From Cyanophora paradoxa (Eukaryota; Glaucocystophyceae; Cyanophorales; Cyanophoraceae): DNA of 64,000 nt. Shown here one piece after another: positions 48,018 through 58,361 of this stretch. The stretch lies in NCBI GenBank assembly GCA_004431415.1, contig QPMI01000682.1:62001-126000 (forward strand), given 5' to 3'. The translations under genes and the position numbers were made by a program. The notes under the pieces were generated by a model, which was not told where the DNA came from, made no database searches, and worked only from the letters and a program-made list of their open reading frames with translations. Within the stretch, counting starts at the first letter, position 1. Every line of letters begins with the position of its first letter.

Positions 48018-48182
48018 CCAATTAAAAATGGAATCTATCTCTCTTACTGGGATATTCAAAAATATATTCTTGTCTTACTGAAATCCGTCTTGTGACACCT
48101 CTGACACCTACAAAACACTATCCATTAATCCACCTTTTCGAAAATGCGAAGTTGTCTTACTGGAAATGGTCTGCAATTTCGC

Positions 48183-48308
48183 TGTGACACCTAATTTAAT
48201 TGAGTGTGACGCCTGTGACGCCTGTGACACCTACTTTCAAACTTTTTAAAATTTTCAAAAATGACAGACTTCTGAAAACAGGCGTCACAGCCGTCACAGG
48301 CGTCACAG
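48183..48308. repeat. Origin-like module 2 of B (TGTGACGCC)
   Basis: Four TGTGAC(G/A)CC words, the same AT core as module 1, and inverted GGCGTCACA/CCGTCACA words. A half-module with two words lies at 48091-48110. Confidence 0.78.
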
Positions 48309-48409
48309 ACATTCTGCCCCCCTTACTACTCTTCTCAAAAACAGAAATATATCTTACTGAATATCATTTGAATACTATCTGTCACACTTGATTTCATTTA
48401 TTCTGTTTT

Positions 48410-48625
48410 ATAGAACATCTGCAATCTAATCGATTGATCAATTGGAGACCATGCAACTCTGTGACACTTTTTCGGTGCAAAAATGTAAATCCGCAATCTC
48501 ATCGATTGTTTAATTGGACGTGATGCAGTTCCGATATATTCCAATAGAAAATCGCGCAATCTCTTCAATTGTTTAATTGGACATAATGCAACTCTGTGAC
48601 ACTTTTTCGGTGCAAATATGTACAT
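48410..48625. repeat. Tandem repeats of B terminal region
   Basis: Units with 'gcaactctgtgacacttttt' and 'caatctcatcgattgtttaa', homologous to those of the TIR of C (17647-18108) but fewer. Confidence 0.8.
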
Positions 48626-48629
48626 CAAT

Positions 48630-48694
48630 ATTAGTTTTTCAATATGTGTGGCATTAAACGAGGGATTTAAATTAGTTTTTCAATATGTGTGGCA
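48630..48694. repeat. Altered terminus of B with 24-bp direct repeat
   Basis: Two direct copies (48630-48653 and 48671-48694) of a 24-bp word containing 'tttttcaatatgtgtggca', separated by part of a terminal-palindrome arm. The normal two-arm palindrome of C is not present, so this end looks rearranged or partly lost. Confidence 0.8.
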
Positions 48695-49377
48695 AGTGTA
48701 GCATTAGCAGTATCACCAAGACCATCATCTTCTGTCTTATCAGCAGCTGTCCCACCAACAACAGGGAGAGAGCGACCACCATAGGAAGTTTCAACATAAC
48801 CCTTTCCAGCATCCTTAAACCAAACAGTAACAACCATTTCACCAGATAAAGCACCAAGGGGAAGATAGTGATTTAGCCAAGGCACTGGGATTTCAACGAA
48901 AAATGAGCCACCAAGTCGGTTGGTTCCATGAGCAGGGATACCATGAACCATGCCCATTGAGCGTTTCTTTTTAGCTAGTTGATCCTCCGAATAATAGACC
49001 AGGGGGAAATGAGCAAGGAAATCAGAAGGGATGTGGTAGGTGTAAGATCCATAGGTAATTTCAAGTCGCTGAACTAAAGCACCAACTGGGCGAGTGTATC
49101 CATTGCGAACTAGATCTTCACCAGCAAAAGTGATGGCTGGTAGGTCGAAAGCAAGTTCGAGTTTTCCACAGAAATTGTAGCGAGGTAGCTTGAAGGAAAT
49201 GCGATTTCCAACATTATTCTCAAAAGTATTGCTGGGATTCACAACAACTAGAACTGGCTTAGACTTGGATTCGAGACCAAGCATAAGGGAGTTATCCAGG
49301 AAAAAGGCTTTCGCCTCCTCTGGGGTTCTTAGGGCTTCTTTCAGCGAAAGTCTTTGAAGAGTGGAAGTGATATCCAT
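48691..49377 (-). pseudogene. Major capsid protein, N-terminal half (D)
   Basis: The first ~229 residues of MCP, starting 'MDITSTLQRLSLKEALRT', cut at 'LGDTANATLA' by the terminus of B. Differs from B at scattered codons, so it is a separate lineage. Broken by transposition, not by frameshift. Confidence 0.88.
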
Positions 49378-49430
49378 GATATTCTCTTTTATTATACTGC
49401 AACATAAAAAATCTACCAATGATCCTTAAT

Positions 49431-50441
49431 TTATGCGAAGCTTGTAATTACTGGATAGGAAGGGTGAAGCTGTGACATTCGCATCTTAAAGTATTCATAA
49501 ACTGGGTCCCCAGCTGGCTCATCATCATAGCGAATTTCAAAGGTCAGATGAACAGGTTGACCCTCAAAATCAATTGGTTCATTTACAGCATTAACAATAT
49601 CAACCGAGAAAGTGGATAATCCAACCTTCTTATTATAATATTTGTAAAGTGGGTGAGCTTCTGTTGAATTGTAAACAACATGCTCACCATAGTCTTTATC
49701 AGGGACCACTATTTTGTGAAAGTAACCAGTCAGAAGACCATCCCCACATTGAACCAGATCACCCAGCTCCTTTACTCTCACAAACAAAACACTGTCCCTG
49801 GTCTTCTCAGGCTCAAAAGAAGATAGAATACCGTTAACTCGAGTCCCAGTAAAGATACCATCAGTGAGAGCATCATAAACTTGTGATTGGATTGAGGAAT
49901 TGCCATATCTTCCAGGATCAAGACCAAGCAGTCTACCTGAACTCAATAGCTTTTGAATTTTTTGCAGGTTTGGATTTACAGCAAGTGAGAAAGCCAGGTA
50001 AAAAGGTTTTTCGGAATGGAATACTATTCGTTTCAGTGACTCATCCCATTTGCAGCGAAGAGATGGTTTAGGATTTTTTAAATCGAACTTTTCATTAATA
50101 ACATTCACCAGTTGTTGGTGGCTTTGAATGGGGGCTTTGCGACTTATAATGATTTGTTTCCACTGTTCAAAGTCCTCAGCTGGGCGAACTGTGGGGATAC
50201 CATCAATTCCAGCTCCCGCATATTGTTCAGAATAATAAATACTAAATGAATTGTCAATTGTCACATCTCCTACTTTGGTTTCACCACTCACCATAGGGAT
50301 GCTGTTATAAAATTCGGCTGATACCAGTCTCACAGCCCTCACATTCTCATAAGAACTGGGGAGTCTAGCCACAAAGCTTGATGTGGGACCATCACCAGAG
50401 ATTGTATTAAATGAGCTAACCTCGATGTAATCCACAGGCAT
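49431..50441 (-). CDS. Minor capsid protein 1, 336 aa (D)
   Basis: Intact and of the same length as in B, with clear divergence in the middle ('YYSEQYAGAGIDG') and strong conservation of the ends and of 'LLGLDPGRYG'. Divergent from minor capsid 2 over 29 bp. Confidence 0.8.
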   Translation of the reverse strand: MPVDYIEVSSFNTISGDGPTSSFVARLPSSYENVRAVRLVSAEFYNSIPMVSGETKVGDVTIDNSFSIYYSEQYAGAGIDGIPTVRPAEDFEQWKQIIISRKAPIQSHQQLVNVINEKFDLKNPKPSLRCKWDESLKRIVFHSEKPFYLAFSLAVNPNLQKIQKLLSSGRLLGLDPGRYGNSSIQSQVYDALTDGIFTGTRVNGILSSFEPEKTRDSVLFVRVKELGDLVQCGDGLLTGYFHKIVVPDKDYGEHVVYNSTEAHPLYKYYNKKVGLSTFSVDIVNAVNEPIDFEGQPVHLTFEIRYDDEPAGDPVYEYFKMRMSQLHPSYPVITSFA

Positions 50442-50470
50442 TCTTCTTTTATCTATATTTATATATTAAA

Positions 50471-51403
50471 ATGAATCGACTTGTTAATATTGATAGCTGG
50501 GATAGAAGCCAAGGGGAATCTGAAAACTCTTACAGGGTCACCCTCACAACTTCAGTAGAGAGACCAAGGGAATGCAGGGTTCTATATGCAGAGATTCCAA
50601 ACAGTATCTATAACAGTGTGGGAACTGATCATTTAACAGTTGATTTTAACTACCAAGATGGTTCATACAATGAAATCATCACACAGAAAGTGTATCCCCT
50701 TCCCAGTGGCTACATTAACCAGGGTCATTTTGGGGTCACACATCCCTATAATTATGGGCTGAACTATTCAAGCTTCAAAACCATTGCAGATAAAACTGTG
50801 TTTTTCGACTTCAAGATATTCTACAACCCAACAACCTATAAAGTGGAGTTTTACAGTAACCATGAGTTTCGTTTTATTGCAAGCAACAAGCGAATAGGGA
50901 AGCTTTTGGGTGTGAGTTCTACTGAATACACCACTGGGTATTATAGCACTCCTCCTGTTGGTGGATCTCCATATCGACCTGAGAACCTTTTAAAGTATGA
51001 TGGCAAACCTATTACACCTGATCACCCAGCATGGGGAATCACCTTCTCAGGACCCAGACTCTCCTCAAAGCCCTTGCAGTATTATTTCACCAGTAATAAG
51101 ATGTCTGATTTGAATGCTGAGCAGTATCTGTACATGCATATTAAAGAGCTTGCCCCCTTTGCAAGTAGACATAATATAATCCCGAAATCGCAACCACATA
51201 ACCAGGGAGCTATCCTTAGATTGCAATTGAGTAAAGATATAGGTGGCTATGTTTACCATAGTGGTGAGCATGCAGAATTCATTCAGATAAATGATAGAAA
51301 TTTGGTGATAAGGGAACTCACAGTTGAGTTTAAAGATTACTTTGGTGAACTGATTGATATGAATGGAATCGATAATTCGTTTCAGTTGGAGTGTATCGAA
51401 TAA
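50471..51403 (+). CDS. Minor capsid protein 2 (penton-like), 310 aa (D)
   Basis: Uninterrupted copy: 'MNRLVNIDSWDRSQGES', 'CRVLYAEIPNSIYNSVG', 'LPSGYINQGHFG' and 'DLNAEQYLYMHIKEL'. It gives the reference frame for the broken copies in B and C. The last residues 'ECIE' replace 'EFLAIGND', because a rearrangement joint lies at the stop codon (51396-51404). Overlaps the 3' end of the lipase gene by 74 bp on the opposite strand. Confidence 0.8.
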   Translation: MNRLVNIDSWDRSQGESENSYRVTLTTSVERPRECRVLYAEIPNSIYNSVGTDHLTVDFNYQDGSYNEIITQKVYPLPSGYINQGHFGVTHPYNYGLNYSSFKTIADKTVFFDFKIFYNPTTYKVEFYSNHEFRFIASNKRIGKLLGVSSTEYTTGYYSTPPVGGSPYRPENLLKYDGKPITPDHPAWGITFSGPRLSSKPLQYYFTSNKMSDLNAEQYLYMHIKELAPFASRHNIIPKSQPHNQGAILRLQLSKDIGGYVYHSGEHAEFIQINDRNLVIRELTVEFKDYFGELIDMNGIDNSFQLECIE

Positions 51404-52949
51404 AGGCACCTGTAAAGTCAACTCTCATTGTGGGAGCATTCACATACACAAGGGGATAAATGCGAATATATTTGATTCTGAGAGAATAACCTATGTAAAA
51501 AGCATCCTTGATGCTGAGAGGAAATCCACTCAATAGAGCCACATCACCAGAGTTGTGAGCATTGTTAATGTTCTCACAGACATATATTTTGTTTTGCCCA
51601 TCTGATCGAATAAAAGACCAGTTGATCCCATCAGTGGATGTTGCCACATTGAAAGTCTTAATAAAAGCATTTGTTTCCCCTGATCCATAGGCAATCACAG
51701 AGGAGAGTTCAAAAGTATATGGGAAAGCAACTTGAAGATATTCAGTGGGAGTTTCCCATATTTGTTCAGGAGCAAAGGCACCAGCTTCCCAGCCAAATGC
51801 TGAAGGTCTTGACATGAAAGGCTCTTTACCTGTCACAGAGGATGAGGCAGTAAAGGCATCATCTGCAAGCTGATACCAATTGGCATCCAAAGGAGGTGAT
51901 GTAGTGAGAGTGGATGAGATGTAAGCCTTTGTAGGGTTCTTTAGTTCATAGTTTGCTACTAGTAGGCTGCAAAGCTTATTAATCATATCATTGTTTGCTG
52001 CTATGTATGTTTCAGTGAATGCTAGCATATCTGGGATCTTAGAAGTGTCATCCAGGGAGCTTACTATGTGATTTGGAAGAGGGACTGATAACCTATAGTA
52101 TCTCCCATAATCCTGATCATAGTTGTAGGGTAACAACTCCTCCATCTTATCAAGGGCAGAAAGCTCACTTGCAGCCATGAGCATGTTAATCAATGGGCTT
52201 CCATCTGTTGAGGCAATCCATGAGAGAATGCCCCAGCTGTTGACAGTCTCATAAGCATAACCCACATAATCAGACTCTAAATGTGGGTCCACCTCTCCAC
52301 AAGAGATGCTTATTACTATAATGTCATCATCATCACTGTAAATCTTCTTTGCATGGCTGTAACCACACACACTGGGATTATTGTTTCCCGAAATGGCACC
52401 ATCAATGAGACAGACAAATACTCCCCGATTGAAATCAACAATGCTTACAGGAGAGAAATATGTAGGAGCAGCAGAAGTAGCCCTAGCAGCAATCTTACAA
52501 GGCATAAAGTTGTAGTTGTTGTCATTTGTGATAAATATTGGTTTCATATTCTGAGTATCAAAGGATGTAATCACAATGTCCTTTAGGGAATCCTGTATTA
52601 GTGATTCACCAGTAACGGAATTAATTGCAGTCTCCAAGGGTCCCACATCATACTTTGTGTTAAATAGGGCATTTTCGATGATATTTCGAGGATTTGCAAA
52701 AATCAAGGGCAGTTGAGTTAGGTAAATATTGTGTAAATCGTTTGCTGTCAGTTTAGGTTCACCTGGTTTATCAGGATGCCTGATATTCAAACCTATTGCA
52801 ATGATCCCACCAGTGGAAGTTCCACTTACAAGATCCACAAGATCGATTATTCTTCTGCCAGTTCGATTTTCGATTTCTTTTAGCAGCCTGGTTATGATAA
52901 TGCCCCTTGCACCCCCGCCAGAAAGACTTAAAACGATCTTCTGAGGCAT
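51330..52949 (-). CDS. Patatin-like phospholipase with discoidin-like tail, 539 aa (D)
   Basis: Same catalytic set as in C: 'LSGGGARGI', 'SGTSTGGI' and 'LIDGAISGNN'. The discoidin-like tail has 'EYLQVAFPYTF', 'STDGINWSFI' and 'KYIRIYPLVY'. After 'GAFIR' the protein runs 24 residues beyond the C version, because the stop is lost at the rearrangement joint and translation continues antisense to minor capsid 2. Divergent from the fibre gene over 43 bp. Confidence 0.86.
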   Translation of the reverse strand: MPQKIVLSLSGGGARGIIITRLLKEIENRTGRRIIDLVDLVSGTSTGGIIAIGLNIRHPDKPGEPKLTANDLHNIYLTQLPLIFANPRNIIENALFNTKYDVGPLETAINSVTGESLIQDSLKDIVITSFDTQNMKPIFITNDNNYNFMPCKIAARATSAAPTYFSPVSIVDFNRGVFVCLIDGAISGNNNPSVCGYSHAKKIYSDDDDIIVISISCGEVDPHLESDYVGYAYETVNSWGILSWIASTDGSPLINMLMAASELSALDKMEELLPYNYDQDYGRYYRLSVPLPNHIVSSLDDTSKIPDMLAFTETYIAANNDMINKLCSLLVANYELKNPTKAYISSTLTTSPPLDANWYQLADDAFTASSSVTGKEPFMSRPSAFGWEAGAFAPEQIWETPTEYLQVAFPYTFELSSVIAYGSGETNAFIKTFNVATSTDGINWSFIRSDGQNKIYVCENINNAHNSGDVALLSGFPLSIKDAFYIGYSLRIKYIRIYPLVYVNAPTMRVDFTGAFIRYTPTETNYRFHSYQSVHQSNL

Positions 52950-52992
52950 CTTTTACTTATCAGGAATTTTATAAATCCATATAGTAAAAGCC

Positions 52993-55900
52993 ATGAGCTT
53001 CAATTACCCACCAAATCTAGAAACAATTCAAGATGATAATGCAAGCAGCACCAAGCATGTGAACTTTGATAATATTAAAGTAAAGGGTTCAGTTTCGATT
53101 GACCACAGTTCCGATAATTCATCTAAGACTCAATCAAGGGAGCATGCTTTATCTGTGAATCAAACCGATCCAGATAAGGAGGAAGTTAGTGTTGCTTTTA
53201 GCTTGGGTAATGTGAAAGCAAACCAAGTGGCAGAGATCAAAGCAACAAGAAGGAGACCTAGGAAACTAAAAACCAGTGGCACTCACCCAGATATACCTTC
53301 CAGGTTTGACAGTGGTCGTTTGGTTTTCAATGTTCAAGATGAGCAGGGCAAACAGAACACAGGTTTGCGAATTTACAATGAGGGCAGCACTGCAAAAGCT
53401 GAGGTCCCCCAAGTATTGCAAGTGGGTCCCATTGCCAATACAAATCAGGTCTCCTACACAAATGATGTCTACCCCAAGGATATTACATATGACTTTGCGA
53501 GGAATGAGCCTTTTGGGTTCTTTACTCCAAAAGATGTCCATAAAAAAGCCATCAATTACAATCAACAGTAGCCCCAGTCAGCCAGTAGCAATCCATTTAC
53601 ACCCTGATTTAGTCGAAATGGATAGGCACCTTTTGCCTTTGTATAGCAATGTGAAAGACCTTGGTATTAGAACCAGGCAATGGCGAAATATCCATGGCAG
53701 TAATGTGTATGCAAATGGTGAGAAGCTTGTAAGTGAGAAGACCATAAGAGAGATCTTTGAGTATTATGGACCTGTCCCAGTTCCCTTCCCTCTTCCATGG
53801 GATCCACCGGATTTAACACCGAAAAAGCAGCCTGGAAGAGAATACACAGCAACTGAAGATGTAGCCTTTGGGCAGCATATTGTGAGTTGGGAGCAAGTTC
53901 GCAATAAACCTATAATTGAACCAAGAAAGCAAATAGATGAGCAGTATTTACCTCCTGAAGTCGATATATTAGAGCTTGATGAATATCAATTCGTTCCAGA
54001 TGAGGAAGAGTATTTACCAGATGGTTTTGACCCACAAGAATATGAATATGATCAGTTTGATCCCAATGAGGAGGAGATACTACCAGATGGCTTAGATCCT
54101 CAAGAGTTTGAGTATGAGCAGAACTATGAACCCGATGAGGAGTATTTGCCAGATGGTCATGATCCACCAGCTGTTGACTATGAGCAACCTTATGAACCCC
54201 ATGAGGAATTGTTACCAGATGGATTTCGACCTGAGATCTGGGAATTCTTTCCTGATTATGAACAAATTAATAATAAACCTGCAAAGTATCCCCCAGAGGA
54301 TCACAATCATGATTGGGATGAGATCTTAGGCAAACCACAAAAGTATCCACCAGAGGATCACAGGCATGATTGGGGTGAAATTGATGGGATTCCAACTGAG
54401 TTTCCACCAAGCAAACATGAACATACTTGGGATGAGATAAATGACCAACCAGAATTTGCAAAGGTAGAGCCTCTTGATAACTTGGGAGTTTCTCTTTACC
54501 AGACTTGTAATGTCCCTGAAAGGATCTTTTTGAATGAACACTATGTTCATGTGAATGGGACACTTGCTAATTCAGCTATGAGAGGACCACTTCATATAAG
54601 GACATCACCAGGCTCTTTTGAAACCCCACCTGAACCAGGAGCAACCATACCAAATATCTTTGTGTCAAGCTACATAGAGGCTGATATACCCACAGATACT
54701 TTTAGAGTTCCAACAGACCCAGCAACCTACCAAAATTACAACTCAGCCATACAGGTTCATGTAACAGATGTCAGCCGCTTAGATGGATCAAGACCAATGA
54801 TAGTATTCAGCAGAGATAAATACTCCTACATTCCCATAGTGGGAACTGCAAATGATAACTATGGGAGGGCAGAGCTTGCATGGATTAAAACAGATTATGG
54901 TGGGGTTCTGGAAGCCAATCAGAGGATGGCTGCAAAAAACATACACAATGAAAATATTTCGAGAGTGGTCACAGAGGATTACCTTACTGCTGTTGTTCTT
55001 GTGAATATAGTCACCCTTGCTATGCTTGCAAATTATGTAACGAAAAATGAACTTGCTCTTGAATTGTCAAAGTATCTTCTCAAAACAGGTGGGACAATTA
55101 CTGGGGACCTTACTGTTACCAGTAACCTTTACACAAGTAACCTTTATGCAAGCAATATAACTGTCGATTTTCTTACTGTTACATCCAATGCAAGCCTTCC
55201 ACATCATCCAACTTCAAATGTTGTAGAAGGGTGGATCAGAAACCATACTCACACCAAAGACCAAATTATAGATTTTGATCACACACATGCCTGGTCAAAT
55301 ATTGTACACAAACCATTGACTTTTCCCCCAGATGATCACACACATGCCTGGTCGAATATTGTAGACCAACCTCTAACCTTCCCTCCTGATACTCACACTC
55401 ATGATTATACCCAAATCACCAACTGCAATCACAGACACCCTTGGAATGAAATAGATGAGCAACCCAAGTTTGCATCAACAGGCAATATTTGACAGACTTT
55501 GCAAATGGTGTGAGTCTCTACCAGAGTAATACCATACCTGAAAGGCTACAACTCAATGACTATTATGTAAATCGAAAGGGTAATGATGCAGGGACCACTA
55601 TGGAGGGTGAATTATACATCAGACCCCCTACAAGAATGCAGATGATTGCAGCAGGTGGAAATTTCGGAGCATTGGACACCAAACCAGGTATCTATTTAAC
55701 CAGTTACTATGCTGATGACATCCCAATGACAGGAGGATTAATATCTCTACCATCTGATCCAGTCAACTATGATGACAAAGATGCAGCAATCCAAATAAAT
55801 GTTACTGATGTGAGTGACTTAGATAGTTCAAGACCCAAATTAATATTCAGCAGGGAGAGATTGTTACCTGATGCTCTTTTAGGAAATCGAGATGACTACA

Positions 55901-57249
55901 AGAGATGCGAAATATCATGGATAAAAACGAATTATAATGGTGGAGTGGGTGAGGGTCTCTTAGAAATCAATCAGAGGGCGGCAGCAAAGAATATTCACGA
56001 TGAGACCATATCAAGAGTGGTAACAGAGGATTACCTGCAAGCCCAGAACTACATAGATGAAACAGAACTAAATACAATCATTGCAGGTCTAGCTGTGACT
56101 GGGAATTACCTGCCCTTGACAGGAGGGAGTATTGATGGAACAGTGACTGCTGACAACTTTTTTGTTCACACTGAAAGTGATCAAACCTTTCCTGTGGTTC
56201 ACCCAGGAGCTGAGTACGAGATTCCTATTGATCCAGCTATTATGCCCATTAAGATTGACCTACCTTCTGATTATGTAGGAAGGGGTGAACTGAAAACCAT
56301 CTCTTTCACAGGAGACTATAATGATCTTCTAAACAAACCTACTGCTGCAAATCTGCATCCTGTTGCATTTTCGGGTAGTTTCCTTGATCTTAATAATAGA
56401 TCACACACCCACACAAAGGCAGAGATCACAGATTTTGCACATACCCACACAAAATCACAAATTACAGATTTTGCACACTACCACACAAGAGCGGATATTA
56501 CGAATTTTGCTCACAATCATGTAAAATCAGAGATTACAGATTTTGCACACAATCACACAAAGGCTGAGATTACAGATTTTGCCCACAATCACACAAAGGC
56601 AGAGATTACAGATTTTGCACACACTCATGATTGGAATACAGATATTTATAACAAACCAGCACTTTTCTCAGGCAACTACAATGACCTGACGAATAAACCC
56701 ACCCTCGATCCCTTTTCAGCAACCACAATTAGAGCCAACAACACAATGTATGTAGGATCAGGTCAAATTGTAGAGCCAGCAGGACCTATGTTTGAAGAAA
56801 CATGGTTCTTCCACAATTCGCAGAACTACTTTGATAAAACCTTACTTGTTCGTGGAAATGCTTATGCAAGAAATTTCTATGCTATGAACCCTTCCAATAA
56901 TCAGACTATTAGTAGATGCATTACAGAAGCCGATCTTTCCAGTCAACTAAATGCATACTTTAATGGGAAAATTCAAGCAGGAACGTATGTTTACACTACT
57001 CCTTATCTTTGGGCAAACCCTGACCATAGGTTTAACCTCACTATTAATTTCAACAGCAGCTTTGCTAACCCTCCTATTGTAACAACCGGTATACAACACA
57101 ATGAGACAGCCTACTACTACCGAATGTATGTTAGGCTTAAACAAGTTTACAGTAGCTATTTCACTTGTGAGCTTGACATAGTTCCATTAAGTTCTTTTGA
57201 CAGACCAGGATTTCCAGTTACAATTCATTACACTGCTGTCGCAATTTAA
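52993..57249 (+). pseudogene. Long trimeric fibre, two frameshifts (D)
   Basis: About 1,418 codons in three frames, joined near 53545 and 55488. Order: 'MSFNYPPNLETIQDD'; acidic 'EYLPDGFDPQEYEYD' repeats; 'DHNHDWDEI' units; base domain copy 1; 'YTSNLYASN' stalk; 'DHTHAWSNIV' repeats; base domain copy 2 (matches the start of A); seven HxH repeats (56400-56640); and a C-terminal lectin-like domain ending 'FPVTIHYTAVAI'. It bridges the fibres of A and C in domain content, which shows that all three derive from one modular gene. Confidence 0.78.
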
Positions 57250-57268
57250 CTATTTCTTTATTATAAAG

Positions 57269-58339
57269 ATGACCTCTCTATTAGAAATCCCAAACTATGA
57301 ACTCGCCGCGAAATCACTCCATAGCACCTCTCATGAAGTAGTCGACTCTTCACCCGGTTTTATTTCCAGTGAAACATCAAGCAATTCCTCTTTCACAGAG
57401 AACAATATACTGAGAGTCAAAGAAATTCGATGTGATCGAAATGGGGGCAAGATAAGAACCACAGGAATAATTATCTCGAATAAAAATCAGGTTCAAGCAG
57501 GTCAAATAGTCCCCGATTCAGCAGTGTATGATAATGTGGGTGGATTCACCACAGCACAGATAGTTACTTTTGGTAACACAAGTAATACTTCTGCTCTTGT
57601 AGTTAAAAGTGGAGGAGCCTACATTGGTGATGGAGCAATTGTGGTGGGGACTGTCACAGCAAATCAGTTGACTGTGAGTGGGACAAGTTCATTTTCAGGG
57701 TTGATGAACTTAAATGGTGGTCTTTCAGGAAGTATTCAGTATGGAACTCTCACACTGTCAACAAGATTAACAACTCCTGAGAGTGACACAATTGCAGACA
57801 CCAACTTTATTTACAAACGAAATGGAAGCGCAATTGTGACACTACAAAATATCCAAACAACACCATCAAACAGAGAGGCGATCGTATTTTCATCAGGAAG
57901 CTATCTAAAACGAAATGGTTGCCCCCGTTTTATGGCTTCTGTTATGGCTCCGAATGCAGCAGAAACAACAGTTTCAAAAGCAACCGGAACGAATATTCTA
58001 TTTTCAGGAGTTCTTATCAACCATGGAAACAACTTCAATGGTTCAACATTAGGGAATTTTACCGCCCCTGTTGCAGGAAATTATTACTTCTGTTTCCAAG
58101 TGATAATCTCAACCACTACTGCATCTGAGATTGTTCTGAATCTTCGAAAAAATGGAACAACATCAGAATATGAGGCAAGAGCAACTTTTGCTTCCTCAAT
58201 GTCACAATTACCTATATCATATGAATGCATCATCAACCTTGCTGCAAATGATTGGATACAAATATACAATAATTCCACTGCTGCAATCGTATACACCAAT
58301 CGATCGCACTTTGGAGGAATGCTGATTAGCGCCACATAA
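57269..58339 (+). CDS. Short fibre with C1q-like head, type 1, 356 aa (D)
   Basis: The N-terminal ~150 residues are nearly the same as in C (37845-38915). The head is strongly diverged but keeps the C1q-like pattern ('GNFTAPVAGNYYFCF', 'LNLRKNGTT', 'INLAANDWIQIY', 'FGGMLISAT'). The upstream in-frame ATG at 57197 overlaps the previous gene; the ATG at 57269 gives the same length and N-terminus as in C. Confidence 0.75.
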   Translation: MTSLLEIPNYELAAKSLHSTSHEVVDSSPGFISSETSSNSSFTENNILRVKEIRCDRNGGKIRTTGIIISNKNQVQAGQIVPDSAVYDNVGGFTTAQIVTFGNTSNTSALVVKSGGAYIGDGAIVVGTVTANQLTVSGTSSFSGLMNLNGGLSGSIQYGTLTLSTRLTTPESDTIADTNFIYKRNGSAIVTLQNIQTTPSNREAIVFSSGSYLKRNGCPRFMASVMAPNAAETTVSKATGTNILFSGVLINHGNNFNGSTLGNFTAPVAGNYYFCFQVIISTTTASEIVLNLRKNGTTSEYEARATFASSMSQLPISYECIINLAANDWIQIYNNSTAAIVYTNRSHFGGMLISAT

Positions 58340-58361
58340 TATTGTTACTTTAAAGTAAAGA

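Larger units (their letters stand above)
44021..48690. mobile_element. Element B, right segment (capsid genes and terminus)
   Basis: Continues B after the insertion of C: MCP, minor capsid 1, minor capsid 2, small protein, then a terminal region. Collinear with 18476-22155 of C in reverse. It ends at 48690 ('caatatgtgt'), where the MCP gene of D resumes. The hexamer ggcaag at 48691-48696 would be the target duplication, but the partner is not in the window. Confidence 0.85.
47717..48690. repeat. Right terminal (TIR-type) region of B
   Basis: The first ~150 bp match the inner end of the TIR of C (including the AdoMetDC 3' codons). The next ~500 bp are different and hold two TGTGACGCC modules. 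The last ~280 bp again resemble C (tandem repeats, then terminus). Thus only the middle has been exchanged. No gene is visible in it. Confidence 0.8.

Noticed and set aside
57197-57268. Upstream ATG for the D type 1 short fibre
   Set aside because: It overlaps the fibre gene end; the orthologue in C starts at the codon equivalent to 57269 with an identical N-terminus.
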